Below, one piece after another: positions 7,901 through 15,308 of a stretch of 16,656 bases of DNA. The stretch is from contig CAVFWS010000036.1 in NCBI GenBank assembly GCA_963626295.1, forward strand, positions 1 to 16,656, written 5' to 3'. This DNA comes from UBA1731 sp963626295 (GTDB lineage Bacteria; Verrucomicrobiota; Kiritimatiellia; RFP12; UBA1067). Position 1 is the stretch's first letter, and each line of letters opens with the position of its first letter. Made by a program: the position numbers and the translations under genes. The notes under the pieces were generated by a model. The model worked only from the letters and a program-made list of their open reading frames with translations. It was not told the DNA's origin and searched no databases.

Positions 7901-9092
7901 CCTGGATCTGCCGGACGGCGCGTCGCTGACCCTGGGCGGGATAGTGCACCTGGCGCAGGGCGCGACGAAGACGGGCATGGGCAGGCTTGCCGTCTCGGGG
8001 CTTCTGCGCTCGGCCGCCGCGCCGGAGGGGCTGGCTGCCGGGGACGGGCAGTATGCGTTCCGCGTGGCGGAGGGAGAGGTCGAGCTGTCCGGTGAAGCGG
8101 CGGGGCTTCGCCTCTACGCGGACGGCGAGACGGCGGCGGCGGACGCGCTCGTCACGATTGCCGAGGGGGCGGTCGTCACGAACGTGGCGTCGCTCAACCT
8201 GCCGTATTGCGGCGAGGGGCGGGCGGGCTACGGCCGGATCGTCCAGAACGGCGGGACGGTCGACCTGACGTCCGGCTACCCGGTCTACGGCTGGGCGGAG
8301 AAGAGGATATGGTCGCTGGCGTACTGCAGGGGCGGCGAATCGTCGCTGACGCTCAACGGCGGCACGATGCGGTGGCCGGACGCGCAGTCCACCGCCTACA
8401 TCCTGAACATGAATTCGGGCGACATCCTTGACAACGGTGCGGATATCTCGCTGACGGTGAACGAGGGCGCCAGCCTCGAGCTCGCCAACCGGTGCTATCT
8501 CGGCTCGGCGACCGGCGGGAAGGATACGCTGACGCTCAACGGCGGCGAACTGTACTACAGTGCGTTGTCCCAGCAGGTCTACGGCGAGAGCGCCATAAGC
8601 CTCAACGGCGGCGTGTTCCGCCAGCGCGGGAGCCGGGAGATGGCAGTCCCCGAATCCGCGGCAATCGCCGAGAACATGACGATCCGCATCGGCGGCGAAG
8701 TACAGCTCCGCCAGGACGGCGCGGCATCCGTCCAGGAGTTCGCCTGCGCCGTCGTGGGCAAGGGGAAGATCGTGCAGGCCGGCTCCGGGACGGTCAGGCT
8801 CGGCGACGCCTTCGCGGCCGACTGCGACTTCGAGGCGCGGGGCGGGACGCTCGTCCTGACGGCGACGGCGCTCGCCGACGCGGGGGACAACGCCGTCTCC
8901 GTATCGGACGGGGCAGCGATCGACCTCGACTTCGAGGGCGAGCAGACCGTCGGGAGCGTCCTCGTCAACGGACGCCTCCGCCGGAAGGATACCTACTCCG
9001 CGAATAGCTTCCCGTCCCGCTTCACGGGCGGCGGGACGCTGCGCGCGGCCATCTGCGCCGAACGCCTTGGCGCGGTGTTCCTCATCAGATGA
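4941..9092 (+). CDS. Giant secreted three-module beta-strand protein
   Basis: This is a 1383-residue exported protein with a signal peptide (cleavage near residue 22). It contains three tandem modules, each opening with a Trp/Gly/Asp-rich turn and an ANW motif: WTGGGDGTTWSQPANW at Trp26, WTGGGDGSTFADAANW at Trp464, and WVGESGGRWGDAANW at Trp914. The spacings are 438 and 450, and the last module runs to the end. Between them are many short beta-strand repeats of the LNGGT/MDGGTLTA/GVYVG type. These are typical of a right-handed beta-helix as in autotransporter passenger domains. No C-terminal autotransporter barrel, PEP-CTERM motif or LPXTG motif is visible; the chain ends in GAVFLIR. The ATG at 4941 is preferred over TTG 4935 because AGGGGG ends 6 nt before it. 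Such proteins are inferred to be surface adhesins or matrix proteins. It is monocistronic with its own promoter. Confidence 0.88.
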   Translation: MGKAVLLAAAIAALCAFRADGAAWTWTGGGDGTTWSQPANWGVDEGFPDAEDAAVAFPADATVDIADAVSVQSISAAAGVTLTLKGSGLLSVGANSLNIGAGARLFLRVPMVASTAQLMVSNAGEFHCHSGVTNAFATSERGLVISGGTNLFGDGADVSVKTRIFFGEGYAAGNEYRIEGNARIAALVLALSYSKTCRRVHVVQDGADSVVEVSTLATAGNSTRIDASYALLDGTLTANYVYVGSASSSGLGQPADVLVSGGTATIGTLDLCYGEFTHVAGELSISSYRNTTGSASARFVLGGADTKFPASVSSVAVDFLPTADVTLEPDRAFTYVVAPNARTPRSLVIGENATVSIPDGTTWAGETCDPLPVTIRSSGRLFIDDQRGYLMQPIALAIESGCTGGIGTTANSARLARSAFVCHSADFAGTALAAGKCHAFRDAPVSSYRTEGNDASSVIVPYVWTGGGDGSTFADAANWSGGACPPSAQGTAIDLSRAAGRAISLPDAGLTLGHVVFMPKGEAQKVTLTGGPLALSIALTYTAAFVVAEGATVELDVDARWSGSSSAVPTLVGGGTVCVKRGFHGGSATRPSLALDGSVTFAGATQIGDATGALADFSMGACGPHHHFDVCIADGASLTARNILFGAEGHQYPDFLRQTGGEVSVEGVYVSPFAQVSSGHGYYRMDGGTLTAAAGVYVGTLPAANRRQYPGGRFIMNGGSIAAPLLGIELNSNFFTLTGGHVFLGAGGFEKTDTYGSNASTAKKWTANTEPGLQFGGVTFHADTAGWSIPSTLDVALTGDGGETTFDIANDVTIASSITGAGGLVKRGTGNLVVAGGYSATGAIRVKGGALSFTGAVSGVAEVDLASADSLSLPEGVSLTVDALLIAGARCAKGTAVTCGGGQVVVGGGADYAWVGESGGRWGDAANWLGGAVPDGEGVSVDFAQSAIPAQGLEIVIDRAVTLAGIAGCGDIALTGEGVLTLADGAVLDLPDGASLTLGGIVHLAQGATKTGMGRLAVSGLLRSAAAPEGLAAGDGQYAFRVAEGEVELSGEAAGLRLYADGETAAADALVTIAEGAVVTNVASLNLPYCGEGRAGYGRIVQNGGTVDLTSGYPVYGWAEKRIWSLAYCRGGESSLTLNGGTMRWPDAQSTAYILNMNSGDILDNGADISLTVNEGASLELANRCYLGSATGGKDTLTLNGGELYYSALSQQVYGESAISLNGGVFRQRGSREMAVPESAAIAENMTIRIGGEVQLRQDGAASVQEFACAVVGKGKIVQAGSGTVRLGDAFAADCDFEARGGTLVLTATALADAGDNAVSVSDGAAIDLDFEGEQTVGSVLVNGRLRRKDTYSANSFPSRFTGGGTLRAAICAERLGAVFLIR

Positions 9093-9149
9093 CAAATCTT
9101 CGGGCGGATTGCGCCATCGGGACGGCAACGGCGAAAGGTCGGCGGAGTA

Positions 9150-9158
9150 TGGTACAAT
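9150..9158 (+). promoter_or_regulatory. Extended -10 (TGGTACAAT) placed for a leaderless regulator mRNA
   Basis: TACAAT at 9153-9158 with an upstream TG ends 7 nt before the ATG at 9166. No Shine-Dalgarno sequence precedes the start. A nearer in-frame ATG at 9157 overlaps the -10 itself and could not be within the transcript, which supports 9166 as the start. Confidence 0.65.
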
Positions 9159-9165
9159 GTGCGGC

Positions 9166-10041
9166 ATGAAGCGCCAACGGGAGGACATCCGCCGCCGCAT
9201 GAGCGACCTGAAGGGGCTCGGGATCCCGTGGCTTCCGCAGGTCGGCCGAAACTCCGTGCTTCGCGCGATGGTGCCTACGCCGTGGCACTCGCACGCGGGC
9301 TGCATCGAGATCGTCTACTGCCAGCACGGGACCTGCGAGTACGAGAGCGGAAAGGGCCTGTATCGCCTGACCCCGGGGAAGGTGTTCGTCTCGCGTCCCG
9401 ACGAACGACACCGCATGATGTCCAATCCGTACGGCCTCGCGACGTACTACCTCCTGTTCCGCGTGGCGCCGGCCGCCTCGGCGTCCGGGCTCGAGAGGGA
9501 GCTCCGCCTGCTGTCCGGGCGTCTCCTGGGGCTGCCGCGGCTCTTCGACGGCGGCAGCCGCGTGGGCACGTGCTTCGCGCAGCTCCTGCGCCTCGTCAGC
9601 CAGCCGGCCAGCGGGATGGCCGCCGCCGAGCGGCGGCTCCGCGTCCTGAACGCGGCGATCTCGCTCCTCCTCGCCGTAGTGGACGCCGCGGCGCTCCCGC
9701 CGGCGAACGGGGTCTCGAGCCGCATCCAGGCGGTGGCGGACGAGATGCGGGCCGCCCCCGGCCGCGCATATCCCGTGGAGGAGCTCGCGTCGCGCATCGG
9801 CTACTCGACGTCGAGCTTCCAGAACGCCTTCAAGACGACGGTAGGCCATACGCCCCACGCCTATCTGCTGAAGTGCCGCATCGAGCGCGCGAAGGAGCTC
9901 TTGGAGGCGGGCGGACGCTCGGTGATCTCGATCGCCGAGGAGCTCGGCTTCCCCTCGTCGCAGCACTTCGCGTCGCGGTTCCGCCTCGCGACCGGCGTCT
10001 CGCCGACCGCCTGGGCGTCGCCCGAAAAATCTTTTTCCTGA
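9166..10041 (+). CDS. AraC/XylS-family transcriptional regulator
   Basis: This is a 291-residue regulator. The N-terminal part is a cupin-like sensor (WHSHAGCIEIVYCQHG around residues 40-55, then RLTPGKVFVSRPDERH). The C-terminal 100 residues hold the double helix-turn-helix of the AraC family: VEELASRIGYSTSSFQNAFK, then SIAEELGFPSSQHFASRF and TGVSPTAW. It probably binds a sugar or related effector and controls the adjacent sialic-acid operon, which starts 109 bp downstream from its own promoter in the same direction. That link rests on position only. The mRNA is predicted to be leaderless. Confidence 0.93.
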   Translation: MKRQREDIRRRMSDLKGLGIPWLPQVGRNSVLRAMVPTPWHSHAGCIEIVYCQHGTCEYESGKGLYRLTPGKVFVSRPDERHRMMSNPYGLATYYLLFRVAPAASASGLERELRLLSGRLLGLPRLFDGGSRVGTCFAQLLRLVSQPASGMAAAERRLRVLNAAISLLLAVVDAAALPPANGVSSRIQAVADEMRAAPGRAYPVEELASRIGYSTSSFQNAFKTTVGHTPHAYLLKCRIERAKELLEAGGRSVISIAEELGFPSSQHFASRFRLATGVSPTAWASPEKSFS

Positions 10042-10068
10042 AAAGCGACCCTCCCGGGCCCGCCGTTT

Positions 10069-10077
10069 TGGTAATTT
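10069..10077 (+). promoter_or_regulatory. Candidate extended -10 (TGGTAATTT) for the nanA operon
   Basis: TTTTGGTAATTT resembles the other promoters of the window in the TTTTGGTA part, but the 3' half is weaker. It starts 27 nt after the regulator stop and would give a leader of about 67 nt before the ATG at 10151. Confidence 0.45.
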
Positions 10078-10150
10078 ATCGACGTTTTGCGGATGGTACG
10101 CAGACGCGGCCGCCGGCAGGGCGGAAATGCAGGCAAGGGGATCTACAGCG

Positions 10151-11050
10151 ATGGAAGAATGCTTCAGGGGAATGGACGGCGCGTTCGCCGCCACGTACAC
10201 GCCGTTCAAGCCGGACGGTTCGCTCAACGAGGAGATGCTCGAGAGGCTCGTCGAGCACGGGCTCGCCAACGGGCTCCGCGGCTTCTACCTTACCGGCTCG
10301 ACGGGCGAGGGGTTCCTGCTCTCGGGCGACGAGCGCGAGCGCGTCTACCGGCGCGTCGTGCAGACGGTGCGCGGGCGCGCGAAGGTGATCGCGCACGTGG
10401 GGTGCTTCTCGACCGCCGACGCCTGCGACCTCGCGCGCCGCGCGGCGAAGGCCGGGGTCGACTGGGTCTCGTCCGTCGCCCCCGTCTACTTCGGCCAGGA
10501 CTTCGAGGCCGCGTATCGCCACTACAGGCTGATCTCCGAGGCGACGGATCTCCCGTTCATGGTCTACAGCGTCGGCAAGGGCATCGTGCCATCGCGGGAC
10601 GCGCGCCTCTTCGACCTCAGGAACGTCAAGGGCATGAAGTACACGGGGTACGCCTACTGGACCGTCCAGGCGCTGGCCGGGCGCATCCAGAAGGAGGCCG
10701 TGTTCTTCGCGGGCGCGGACGAGCAGGTGCTGAGCGCCCTGGCCTGCAAGGGGCTGTTCGCCGGATGCATCGGCACGTCGCAGAACACGCTGCCCGCGCA
10801 CTTCGCGAGGATATGCGCGCTCGCGCGGGAGGGGCGCTTCCTGGAGGCGGGCGATCTGCAGCGCGAGGTCGTCCGCTTCGTGGAGCTCATCACGGCGCGG
10901 CCGAACGCCTCGTGGCACAAGGCGCTGCCGGGGTTCGTCGGCCTTGAATGCGGCGCGGCGCGTTCGCCGGCGGGCGAGCCGCTGACGCCGGAGGAGAGGG
11001 AGGAGCTGGAGCGCGGTGTCGAGGCGCTCGGCTTCATCGGGAAGGCATGA
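10151..11050 (+). CDS. nanA: N-acetylneuraminate lyase (sialic acid aldolase)
   Basis: This enzyme cleaves N-acetylneuraminate to N-acetylmannosamine and pyruvate in the cytoplasm. It has 299 residues, normal for the DHDPS/NAL aldolase family. GSTGEG (residues 49-54), KVIAHVGC and STADACDLA match the NAL branch rather than dihydrodipicolinate synthase. Tyr139 and Schiff-base Lys163 are the catalytic pair. Thr165 and Asp190-Glu191 (GADE) match sialate-binding residues of E. coli NanA (Thr167, Asp191-Glu192). The loop between Tyr and Lys is four residues shorter than in NanA, and the usual YNIP is YSVG. The ATG at 10151 fits the family N-terminus and follows AAGGGG; an in-frame ATG at 10127 would add eight residues. 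The stop overlaps the next start (ATGA), so it is coupled to the transporter. Confidence 0.92.
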   Translation: MEECFRGMDGAFAATYTPFKPDGSLNEEMLERLVEHGLANGLRGFYLTGSTGEGFLLSGDERERVYRRVVQTVRGRAKVIAHVGCFSTADACDLARRAAKAGVDWVSSVAPVYFGQDFEAAYRHYRLISEATDLPFMVYSVGKGIVPSRDARLFDLRNVKGMKYTGYAYWTVQALAGRIQKEAVFFAGADEQVLSALACKGLFAGCIGTSQNTLPAHFARICALAREGRFLEAGDLQREVVRFVELITARPNASWHKALPGFVGLECGAARSPAGEPLTPEEREELERGVEALGFIGKA

Positions 11051-12873
11051 GCGACATGGCGAGGAAGACGTTTCTCGCGCTCGCGTTCGCCCTTGCCGCG
11101 TGCGCCGCGCATCCGGCCGCCACGCTGACCGCCGTGCAGAACGGCGACATGAAGTCGCGCTTCGCCTACACGTGGTCTGGCACGGAGGCGCGCGCGGTCG
11201 GCGTCGCGGGCGAGCGCGCGGGCGTCTCGTTCACGCCCGCCCCGCTGCCGGCCGGCGTTGGGGACGGCGCCACGCTCGCGCCCTCCGGCGACCAGCACCT
11301 GCTGCTGTCGGACGCGCATGGGCGGCCGCTCTACTACTACCACACCGTGACCGACCGCTGGTTCCCTGCGGAGAAGGCGGCTAAGGCCGGCCGCTTCGGC
11401 GTCGCCGCCTGGAGCGTCCTCGCGGGCTACTTCGCCGTGATCGCGCTGATGGGAATCCACTTCGCGGGCAAGAAGAAGTCCTCCGACGACTTCTTCCGCG
11501 GCGGACGGCGCGTGCCGTGGTTCGTCGCCGGCGTATCGATCTTCGCCACCATGCTCTCGTCCGTCTCGTTCATCGCCTGCCCTGCGCAGGCGTACCTGTC
11601 GGACTGGCGCTACGTGCCGATGATACTGCTGATCCTCGGCATCGTCCCGCTCGTCATCCACTGCTTCATGCCGTTCTTCCGGCGGCTCGACGTCGTCTGC
11701 GCCTACGAATACCTCGAGCGCAGGTTCAACCTCGGCGCACGGCTCTTCGCGTCCGCCGCGTTCGTCGTGTTCATGGTCTGCCGCGTGGCGATCGTCACGC
11801 TGCTGCCGGCGATCGTGCTGAGCGTCCTCACGGGCGTGGGGCTCGACGCGTGCATCCTCGTCTGCGGGGCCGCGACGATCCTCTACTGCGCGTTCGGCGG
11901 CTTCGAGGCCGTCGTATGGAGCGACTTCGTGCAGGGGCTCGTGCTCATCTCCGGGCTGGTCGTCATCCTCGTCGCGCTCGTGGCGGGGACGGATGGCGGC
12001 GTGAGCGGCTGCCTCGCGACCGCCTTCGAGCACGGCAAGATGCGCACGTGGGACTTCCGCCCGGTATTCACCGCCCCGACGTTCTGGGTGGTCATCGTAT
12101 ACGGCTTCACGCAGAACCTCTTCTCGTACACGTCCGACCAGTGCGTCATCCAGCGGTACGTCTCCGTGAAGGACGAAAGGGCGGCGGCTCGCTCGATCTG
12201 GGCGAACGGGATCCTCTCGGTATCCGTCTCGATGCTCTTCTTCCTCATAGGCGCGGCGCTATGGACGCACTACCGCAGCCATCCGGAGATGACGGACGTG
12301 GCGATGGCCAAGCCGGACGGCGTCCTGCCGTTCTTCATAGCGACGGAGCTGCCGGGATGGCTTTCCGGGCTCGTGGTCGCGGCGATCTTCGCGGCGACGA
12401 TCTCGACGCTGTCGGCGAACCTCTCGGCGGCGGCGAGCGCCGTGACGAGCGACTTCATCGTCCGCTTCCGCCCCGGCATATCCGAGAGGGCGAAGGTGCG
12501 GTGCGGCCAGCTGCTGATCGCGGCGACGGGCGTCCTCGGCACGCTGGCGGCCCTCGCGCTCGCGCGGGTGGAGTCGCGGTCGCTCTTCGACAACTTCCAG
12601 GACTTCATCGCGATGCTGACGTCGGGACTGGCGGGGCTTTTCTTCATCGGCGTGTTCTTCCCCCGCGTCAAGGGTCGCGCGGCGGTCGCCGGCCTGGCGG
12701 CGAACTACGTCGTCTGCTTCGCGCTGCGCAGCCTGCCCCTGCCGTTCGCGAAGCCGCACTTCTTCCTGTTCGGCGGCATCGGCTTCGCGGTCTGCCTCGC
12801 CGTCGCGCTCCTCATGTCAGTCCTCCTGCCCGAGAAGGGAAGGGACCTGACCGGGCTCACGGTGAAAGGCTGA
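11047..12873 (+). CDS. Sodium:solute symporter (SSS), probable sialic acid transporter with N-terminal kelch remnant
   Basis: This is a 608-residue membrane protein. A signal peptide (FLALAFALAAC) and about 90 periplasmic residues precede the first membrane segment near residue 117. From there on it is a typical SSS core with a LeuT fold: FFRGGRRVPWFVAGVS, TMLSSVSF, an AYEYLERRF loop, and ATISTLSANLSAAASAVTSD, where the Na2-site serines lie in this family. The periplasmic piece (PLPAGVGDGATLA, then TDRWFPA) resembles one or two blades of a kelch sialate mutarotase. That domain is fused in full to SSS symporters in some PVC and Bacteroidota proteins; here only a remnant is left. The start at 11047 overlaps the nanA stop; ATG 11056 is an alternative. 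Context with nanA suggests sialic acid as the substrate, with sodium as the coupling ion. Confidence 0.92.
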   Translation: MSDMARKTFLALAFALAACAAHPAATLTAVQNGDMKSRFAYTWSGTEARAVGVAGERAGVSFTPAPLPAGVGDGATLAPSGDQHLLLSDAHGRPLYYYHTVTDRWFPAEKAAKAGRFGVAAWSVLAGYFAVIALMGIHFAGKKKSSDDFFRGGRRVPWFVAGVSIFATMLSSVSFIACPAQAYLSDWRYVPMILLILGIVPLVIHCFMPFFRRLDVVCAYEYLERRFNLGARLFASAAFVVFMVCRVAIVTLLPAIVLSVLTGVGLDACILVCGAATILYCAFGGFEAVVWSDFVQGLVLISGLVVILVALVAGTDGGVSGCLATAFEHGKMRTWDFRPVFTAPTFWVVIVYGFTQNLFSYTSDQCVIQRYVSVKDERAAARSIWANGILSVSVSMLFFLIGAALWTHYRSHPEMTDVAMAKPDGVLPFFIATELPGWLSGLVVAAIFAATISTLSANLSAAASAVTSDFIVRFRPGISERAKVRCGQLLIAATGVLGTLAALALARVESRSLFDNFQDFIAMLTSGLAGLFFIGVFFPRVKGRAAVAGLAANYVVCFALRSLPLPFAKPHFFLFGGIGFAVCLAVALLMSVLLPEKGRDLTGLTVKG

Positions 12874-12896
12874 CGGAAAGGCACGGCCAGACAGCA

Positions 12897-14399
12897 ATGG
12901 AATCACAATCCCGCAACATCCCCTTCCGGGCAGGCTTCGCGCGCGTGGACATCACGCCGCCGCTCGGGATCTCCATGCCCGGCTACTACCAGGACCGCCG
13001 CGCCACGCGCATCCTGGACCCCCTCGAGATCAACATGGCCGCGTTCTCCGACGGCGAGGCCACGGCGCTCGTCGCGCAGATCGACACGGAGTCCCTGAGC
13101 GACGTCACCGCCGGGCGCATGCTCGACGCCATCGGGAGGGCGACGGGCGTTCCGCGGGACGCGGTGATCCTGCACGCCTCCCACACGCACGACGGCGGAC
13201 AGCTCGCCTTCGCCGCGCCGGACGACGACGTGACGACGCTCCGGCGGTCGCGCGGCCCCGAGGGCGTGTTCGGCGAACTCGAGAGGCGCTACCGCGACTT
13301 CGCGGTCACGCGCGCGGCCGACGCCGCCGTCCTCGCGATCCGCGACCTGAAGCCGGCGACGCTCTCCATGGCCCGCTCCCGCGCCGAGCGCATCTCGTTC
13401 GGGCGGCGCTACCTCATGAGGGACGGAACGGTGCGCACGAATCCCGGCACGGGCAACCCCGACGTCGTAAGGGCCGTCGGCACGGCGGACGACGAGGTGC
13501 AGGTGCTCCGCATCGACCGCGAGGGCGGGAGGCCGATCGCGGTCGTCAACTTCCAGACCCATCCCGACGTCGTCGGCGGAACGACCGTCTCGTCCGACTG
13601 GCCCGGGCTGACGCGCTCCGTGTTCGAGGCAGCGAACCTCGGCGGGGCGCATTGCCTCGTCCTCAACGGGACGCAGGGCGACGTCAACCACTGCAACGTG
13701 ATGCCGATGCCAGGCGAGATGAACGGCCTGGCGCGCGACTTCGACGGCGTCGACCGAGGCTACGGGCACGCGAAGCACATGGCGAACGCGCTCGCGGCCG
13801 CCGCGCTACGGGTGTGGCTCAAGTGCGAGGCCGTGGATGCGGGGAGGGTCCGCTTCGCGAAGCGCCTTGTCCGTACGCCGTCGCAGAAGGGCGACGTCGA
13901 TCCGGGGAAGGACCTCGCCTGGGCGCGCGACGTATGGGCGCTGCACGAGGAGAGCGAGAGGCGCGGGCTTGTCTCGACGGACGGCGACCTCGTCACGGCG
14001 AAGTACGGATGGACGGGCATGGCTCTCACGACGGAGGTCGCGCGAGCCGGGCGCATCATCAACCTCTCTACGCGGGACGACTTCTTCGACGTGCCGGTCT
14101 GGGGCATCGCGCTCGGCGGGTCCGTATCCTTCGGGGCGTTCCCGGGCGAGCCGTTCAACGGCATCGGCGTGGAGGTCAAGCGGCGGACGCCGTTCAGGAT
14201 GACCCTGCTCGCGTGTCTGGCGAACGGCAACTTCGGCTACTTCCCTGTTTCCGACAGCTATGCGCAGGGCGGATACGAGTCGGCGACATCGCCGTTCGGG
14301 CCGTCCATCGCCGACGACCTTATCGCCGGTCAGCTCGCGCTCCAGCGGGAGCTGTTTGCCGAGGAAACGGCGGCAGGCACCGCGGGAGGGGCCGTGTGA
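12897..14399 (+). CDS. Neutral-ceramidase-like zinc protein without signal peptide
   Basis: This 500-residue protein belongs to the neutral/alkaline ceramidase N-terminal domain family. AGFARVDITPPLGISMPGYY opens the domain. Zinc-site motifs are present: SHTHDGG (His96/His98), FQTHPDVVGG with SSDWPG downstream (His222), FPGEPFNGIG (Glu418), and YAQGGYES followed by SPFGP (Tyr455/Tyr460). They line up with His97, His204, Glu411 and Tyr448 of Pseudomonas ceramidase. The nucleophile motif GNLSPN/GDVSPN reads GDVNHC here, with Asn264 in place of Ser, so true ceramidase activity is doubtful. No signal peptide is seen, so it is probably cytoplasmic. It lies 23 bp after the symporter gene and is the last gene of the nanA operon. 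A zinc-dependent amidase acting on an amide-bearing sugar is one possibility. The ribosome site is weak (GGAAAGG, 14 nt away). Confidence 0.9.
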   Translation: MESQSRNIPFRAGFARVDITPPLGISMPGYYQDRRATRILDPLEINMAAFSDGEATALVAQIDTESLSDVTAGRMLDAIGRATGVPRDAVILHASHTHDGGQLAFAAPDDDVTTLRRSRGPEGVFGELERRYRDFAVTRAADAAVLAIRDLKPATLSMARSRAERISFGRRYLMRDGTVRTNPGTGNPDVVRAVGTADDEVQVLRIDREGGRPIAVVNFQTHPDVVGGTTVSSDWPGLTRSVFEAANLGGAHCLVLNGTQGDVNHCNVMPMPGEMNGLARDFDGVDRGYGHAKHMANALAAAALRVWLKCEAVDAGRVRFAKRLVRTPSQKGDVDPGKDLAWARDVWALHEESERRGLVSTDGDLVTAKYGWTGMALTTEVARAGRIINLSTRDDFFDVPVWGIALGGSVSFGAFPGEPFNGIGVEVKRRTPFRMTLLACLANGNFGYFPVSDSYAQGGYESATSPFGPSIADDLIAGQLALQRELFAEETAAGTAGGAV

Positions 14400-14465
14400 C
14401 GGGGAGGCGAGTTTGTAGCCGTGGGGATCGGGAGGGCGTGGAGAATTCTTGGGCGGCGATCCGTT

Positions 14466-14474
14466 TGGTATAAT
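14466..14474 (+). promoter_or_regulatory. Extended -10 (TGGTATAAT) placed for a leaderless mRNA
   Basis: A perfect TATAAT at 14469-14474 with an upstream TG ends 7 nt before the ATG at 14482. No Shine-Dalgarno sequence lies between. The best -35 is only TTCTTG at 17 bp spacing. Confidence 0.7.
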
Positions 14475-14481
14475 ATGCGTC

Positions 14482-15177
14482 ATGGAGAATATTGAAGACC
14501 TGCCGTCTGGATCTGGGCGGAAGTTGGTGTTTGACAGGTGGAGGCGCGCTTCGCTGTTCGCGCTGGGCGTGATGATATCCGGATTCGGCATTGCTCTGTC
14601 GACTCGGGCTGGACTGGGCGCAACGCCGATTTCAAGCGTTCCGTGGGTGCTTACGCACGTGATTCCAATCTCGTATGGGCTGCTGACGTTGGCCATGAAC
14701 CTTTTGTTCGTTGCCATGCAGATAGCCCTGCTCCGCCGCAACTACGATTGGTTCCAGCTATGGCAGATTCCGGCGACCGCACTTTTCGGCGTCTGCATAG
14801 ATATTGGCATGTGGGCGTCACATCCGCTGGAGACATCCTGCTATCCGCTTCAGGCGCTGATGCTTGTTGCCGGTGCGGCCCTGTTGGCGGCCGGAATCTG
14901 CTGCCAGGTCATGTCGGATTTCCTTTGCGTTCCAGGCGATGCGTTCGTGAAGGCGTTTGCGCGCTACAGCCGTGTATCGATCGCCCGCGTGAAGATCGGC
15001 TTTGACGCAACACTTGTCGCGGCTGCCATCGCAATCTCAGTGATGGCGTTACGCCGTGTCGAAGGTGTGCGGGAGGGCACCGTTGCCAGTGTATTCATCG
15101 TTGGTTGGCTTGTTGGCCTTTTCATCCCGCACTTGCGCGGCTTGCGCAAATGGTGCTACCATTGGGTTGCGATCTGA
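14482..15177 (+). CDS. YczE/YitT-like integral membrane protein
   Basis: This is a 231-residue protein with about five or six membrane segments. The opening segment, LGVMISGFGIALSTRAGLGA followed by TPISSVPWVL, is the hallmark of the YczE-like family. CVPGDAFVKAF and ARVKIGFD are further conserved-looking loops. Biochemical function is not known for the family; transport or regulatory roles have been proposed. It is monocistronic, with a leaderless-type promoter upstream and an intrinsic terminator downstream. Codon use and base content are clearly less GC-biased than in the genes to its left. Confidence 0.88.
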   Translation: MENIEDLPSGSGRKLVFDRWRRASLFALGVMISGFGIALSTRAGLGATPISSVPWVLTHVIPISYGLLTLAMNLLFVAMQIALLRRNYDWFQLWQIPATALFGVCIDIGMWASHPLETSCYPLQALMLVAGAALLAAGICCQVMSDFLCVPGDAFVKAFARYSRVSIARVKIGFDATLVAAAIAISVMALRRVEGVREGTVASVFIVGWLVGLFIPHLRGLRKWCYHWVAI

Positions 15178-15201
15178 ATGAACGTGTTGAAATGGCAGGT
15201 G

Positions 15202-15237
15202 CGCCGGTGCGGTTCGGGCTGTCCTCCGGCGTTTTTT
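15202..15237 (+). terminator. Intrinsic terminator after the YczE-like gene
   Basis: CGCCGG (15202-15207) pairs with CCGGCG (15226-15231) across an 18-nt loop, followed by six Ts at 15232-15237. It lies 24 bp after the stop codon and just before the next promoter. Confidence 0.65.
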
Positions 15238-15240
15238 CGT

Positions 15241-15268
15241 TTGAAATCGCAATGAGGTGTGATATACT
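15241..15268 (+). promoter_or_regulatory. Sigma70-type promoter for the sugar-isomerase-like gene
   Basis: TTGAAA at 15241-15246, a 16-bp spacer, and TATACT at 15263-15268 preceded by an extended TG. This is the only promoter in the window with a recognisable -35. The leader is about 34 nt and ends with an AAAAGGAG ribosome site at 15293-15300. Confidence 0.72.
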
Positions 15269-15308
15269 CGGATGCGATTGATTTTTAAAGCGAAAAGGAG
15301 TGAATGGA

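Noticed and set aside
6633..9305. 890-codon minus-strand frame inside the giant secreted protein gene
   Set aside because: Arg-rich antisense shadow with no ribosome site or recognisable domain.
10042..10070. Terminator between the AraC gene and nanA (GGGCCC palindrome and TTTT)
   Set aside because: The palindrome leaves no room for a loop and other pairings are only three or four bases, so I did not call it.
11517..14399. 960-codon frame reading through the symporter region into the ceramidase-like gene
   Set aside because: The first 460 codons are an out-of-frame Arg-rich reading of the symporter; the real start is the ATG at 12897.
12897..14399. A secreted ganglioside-degrading ceramidase
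   Set aside because: No signal peptide is present and the nucleophilic Ser is replaced, so the name ceramidase is kept only as a family label.
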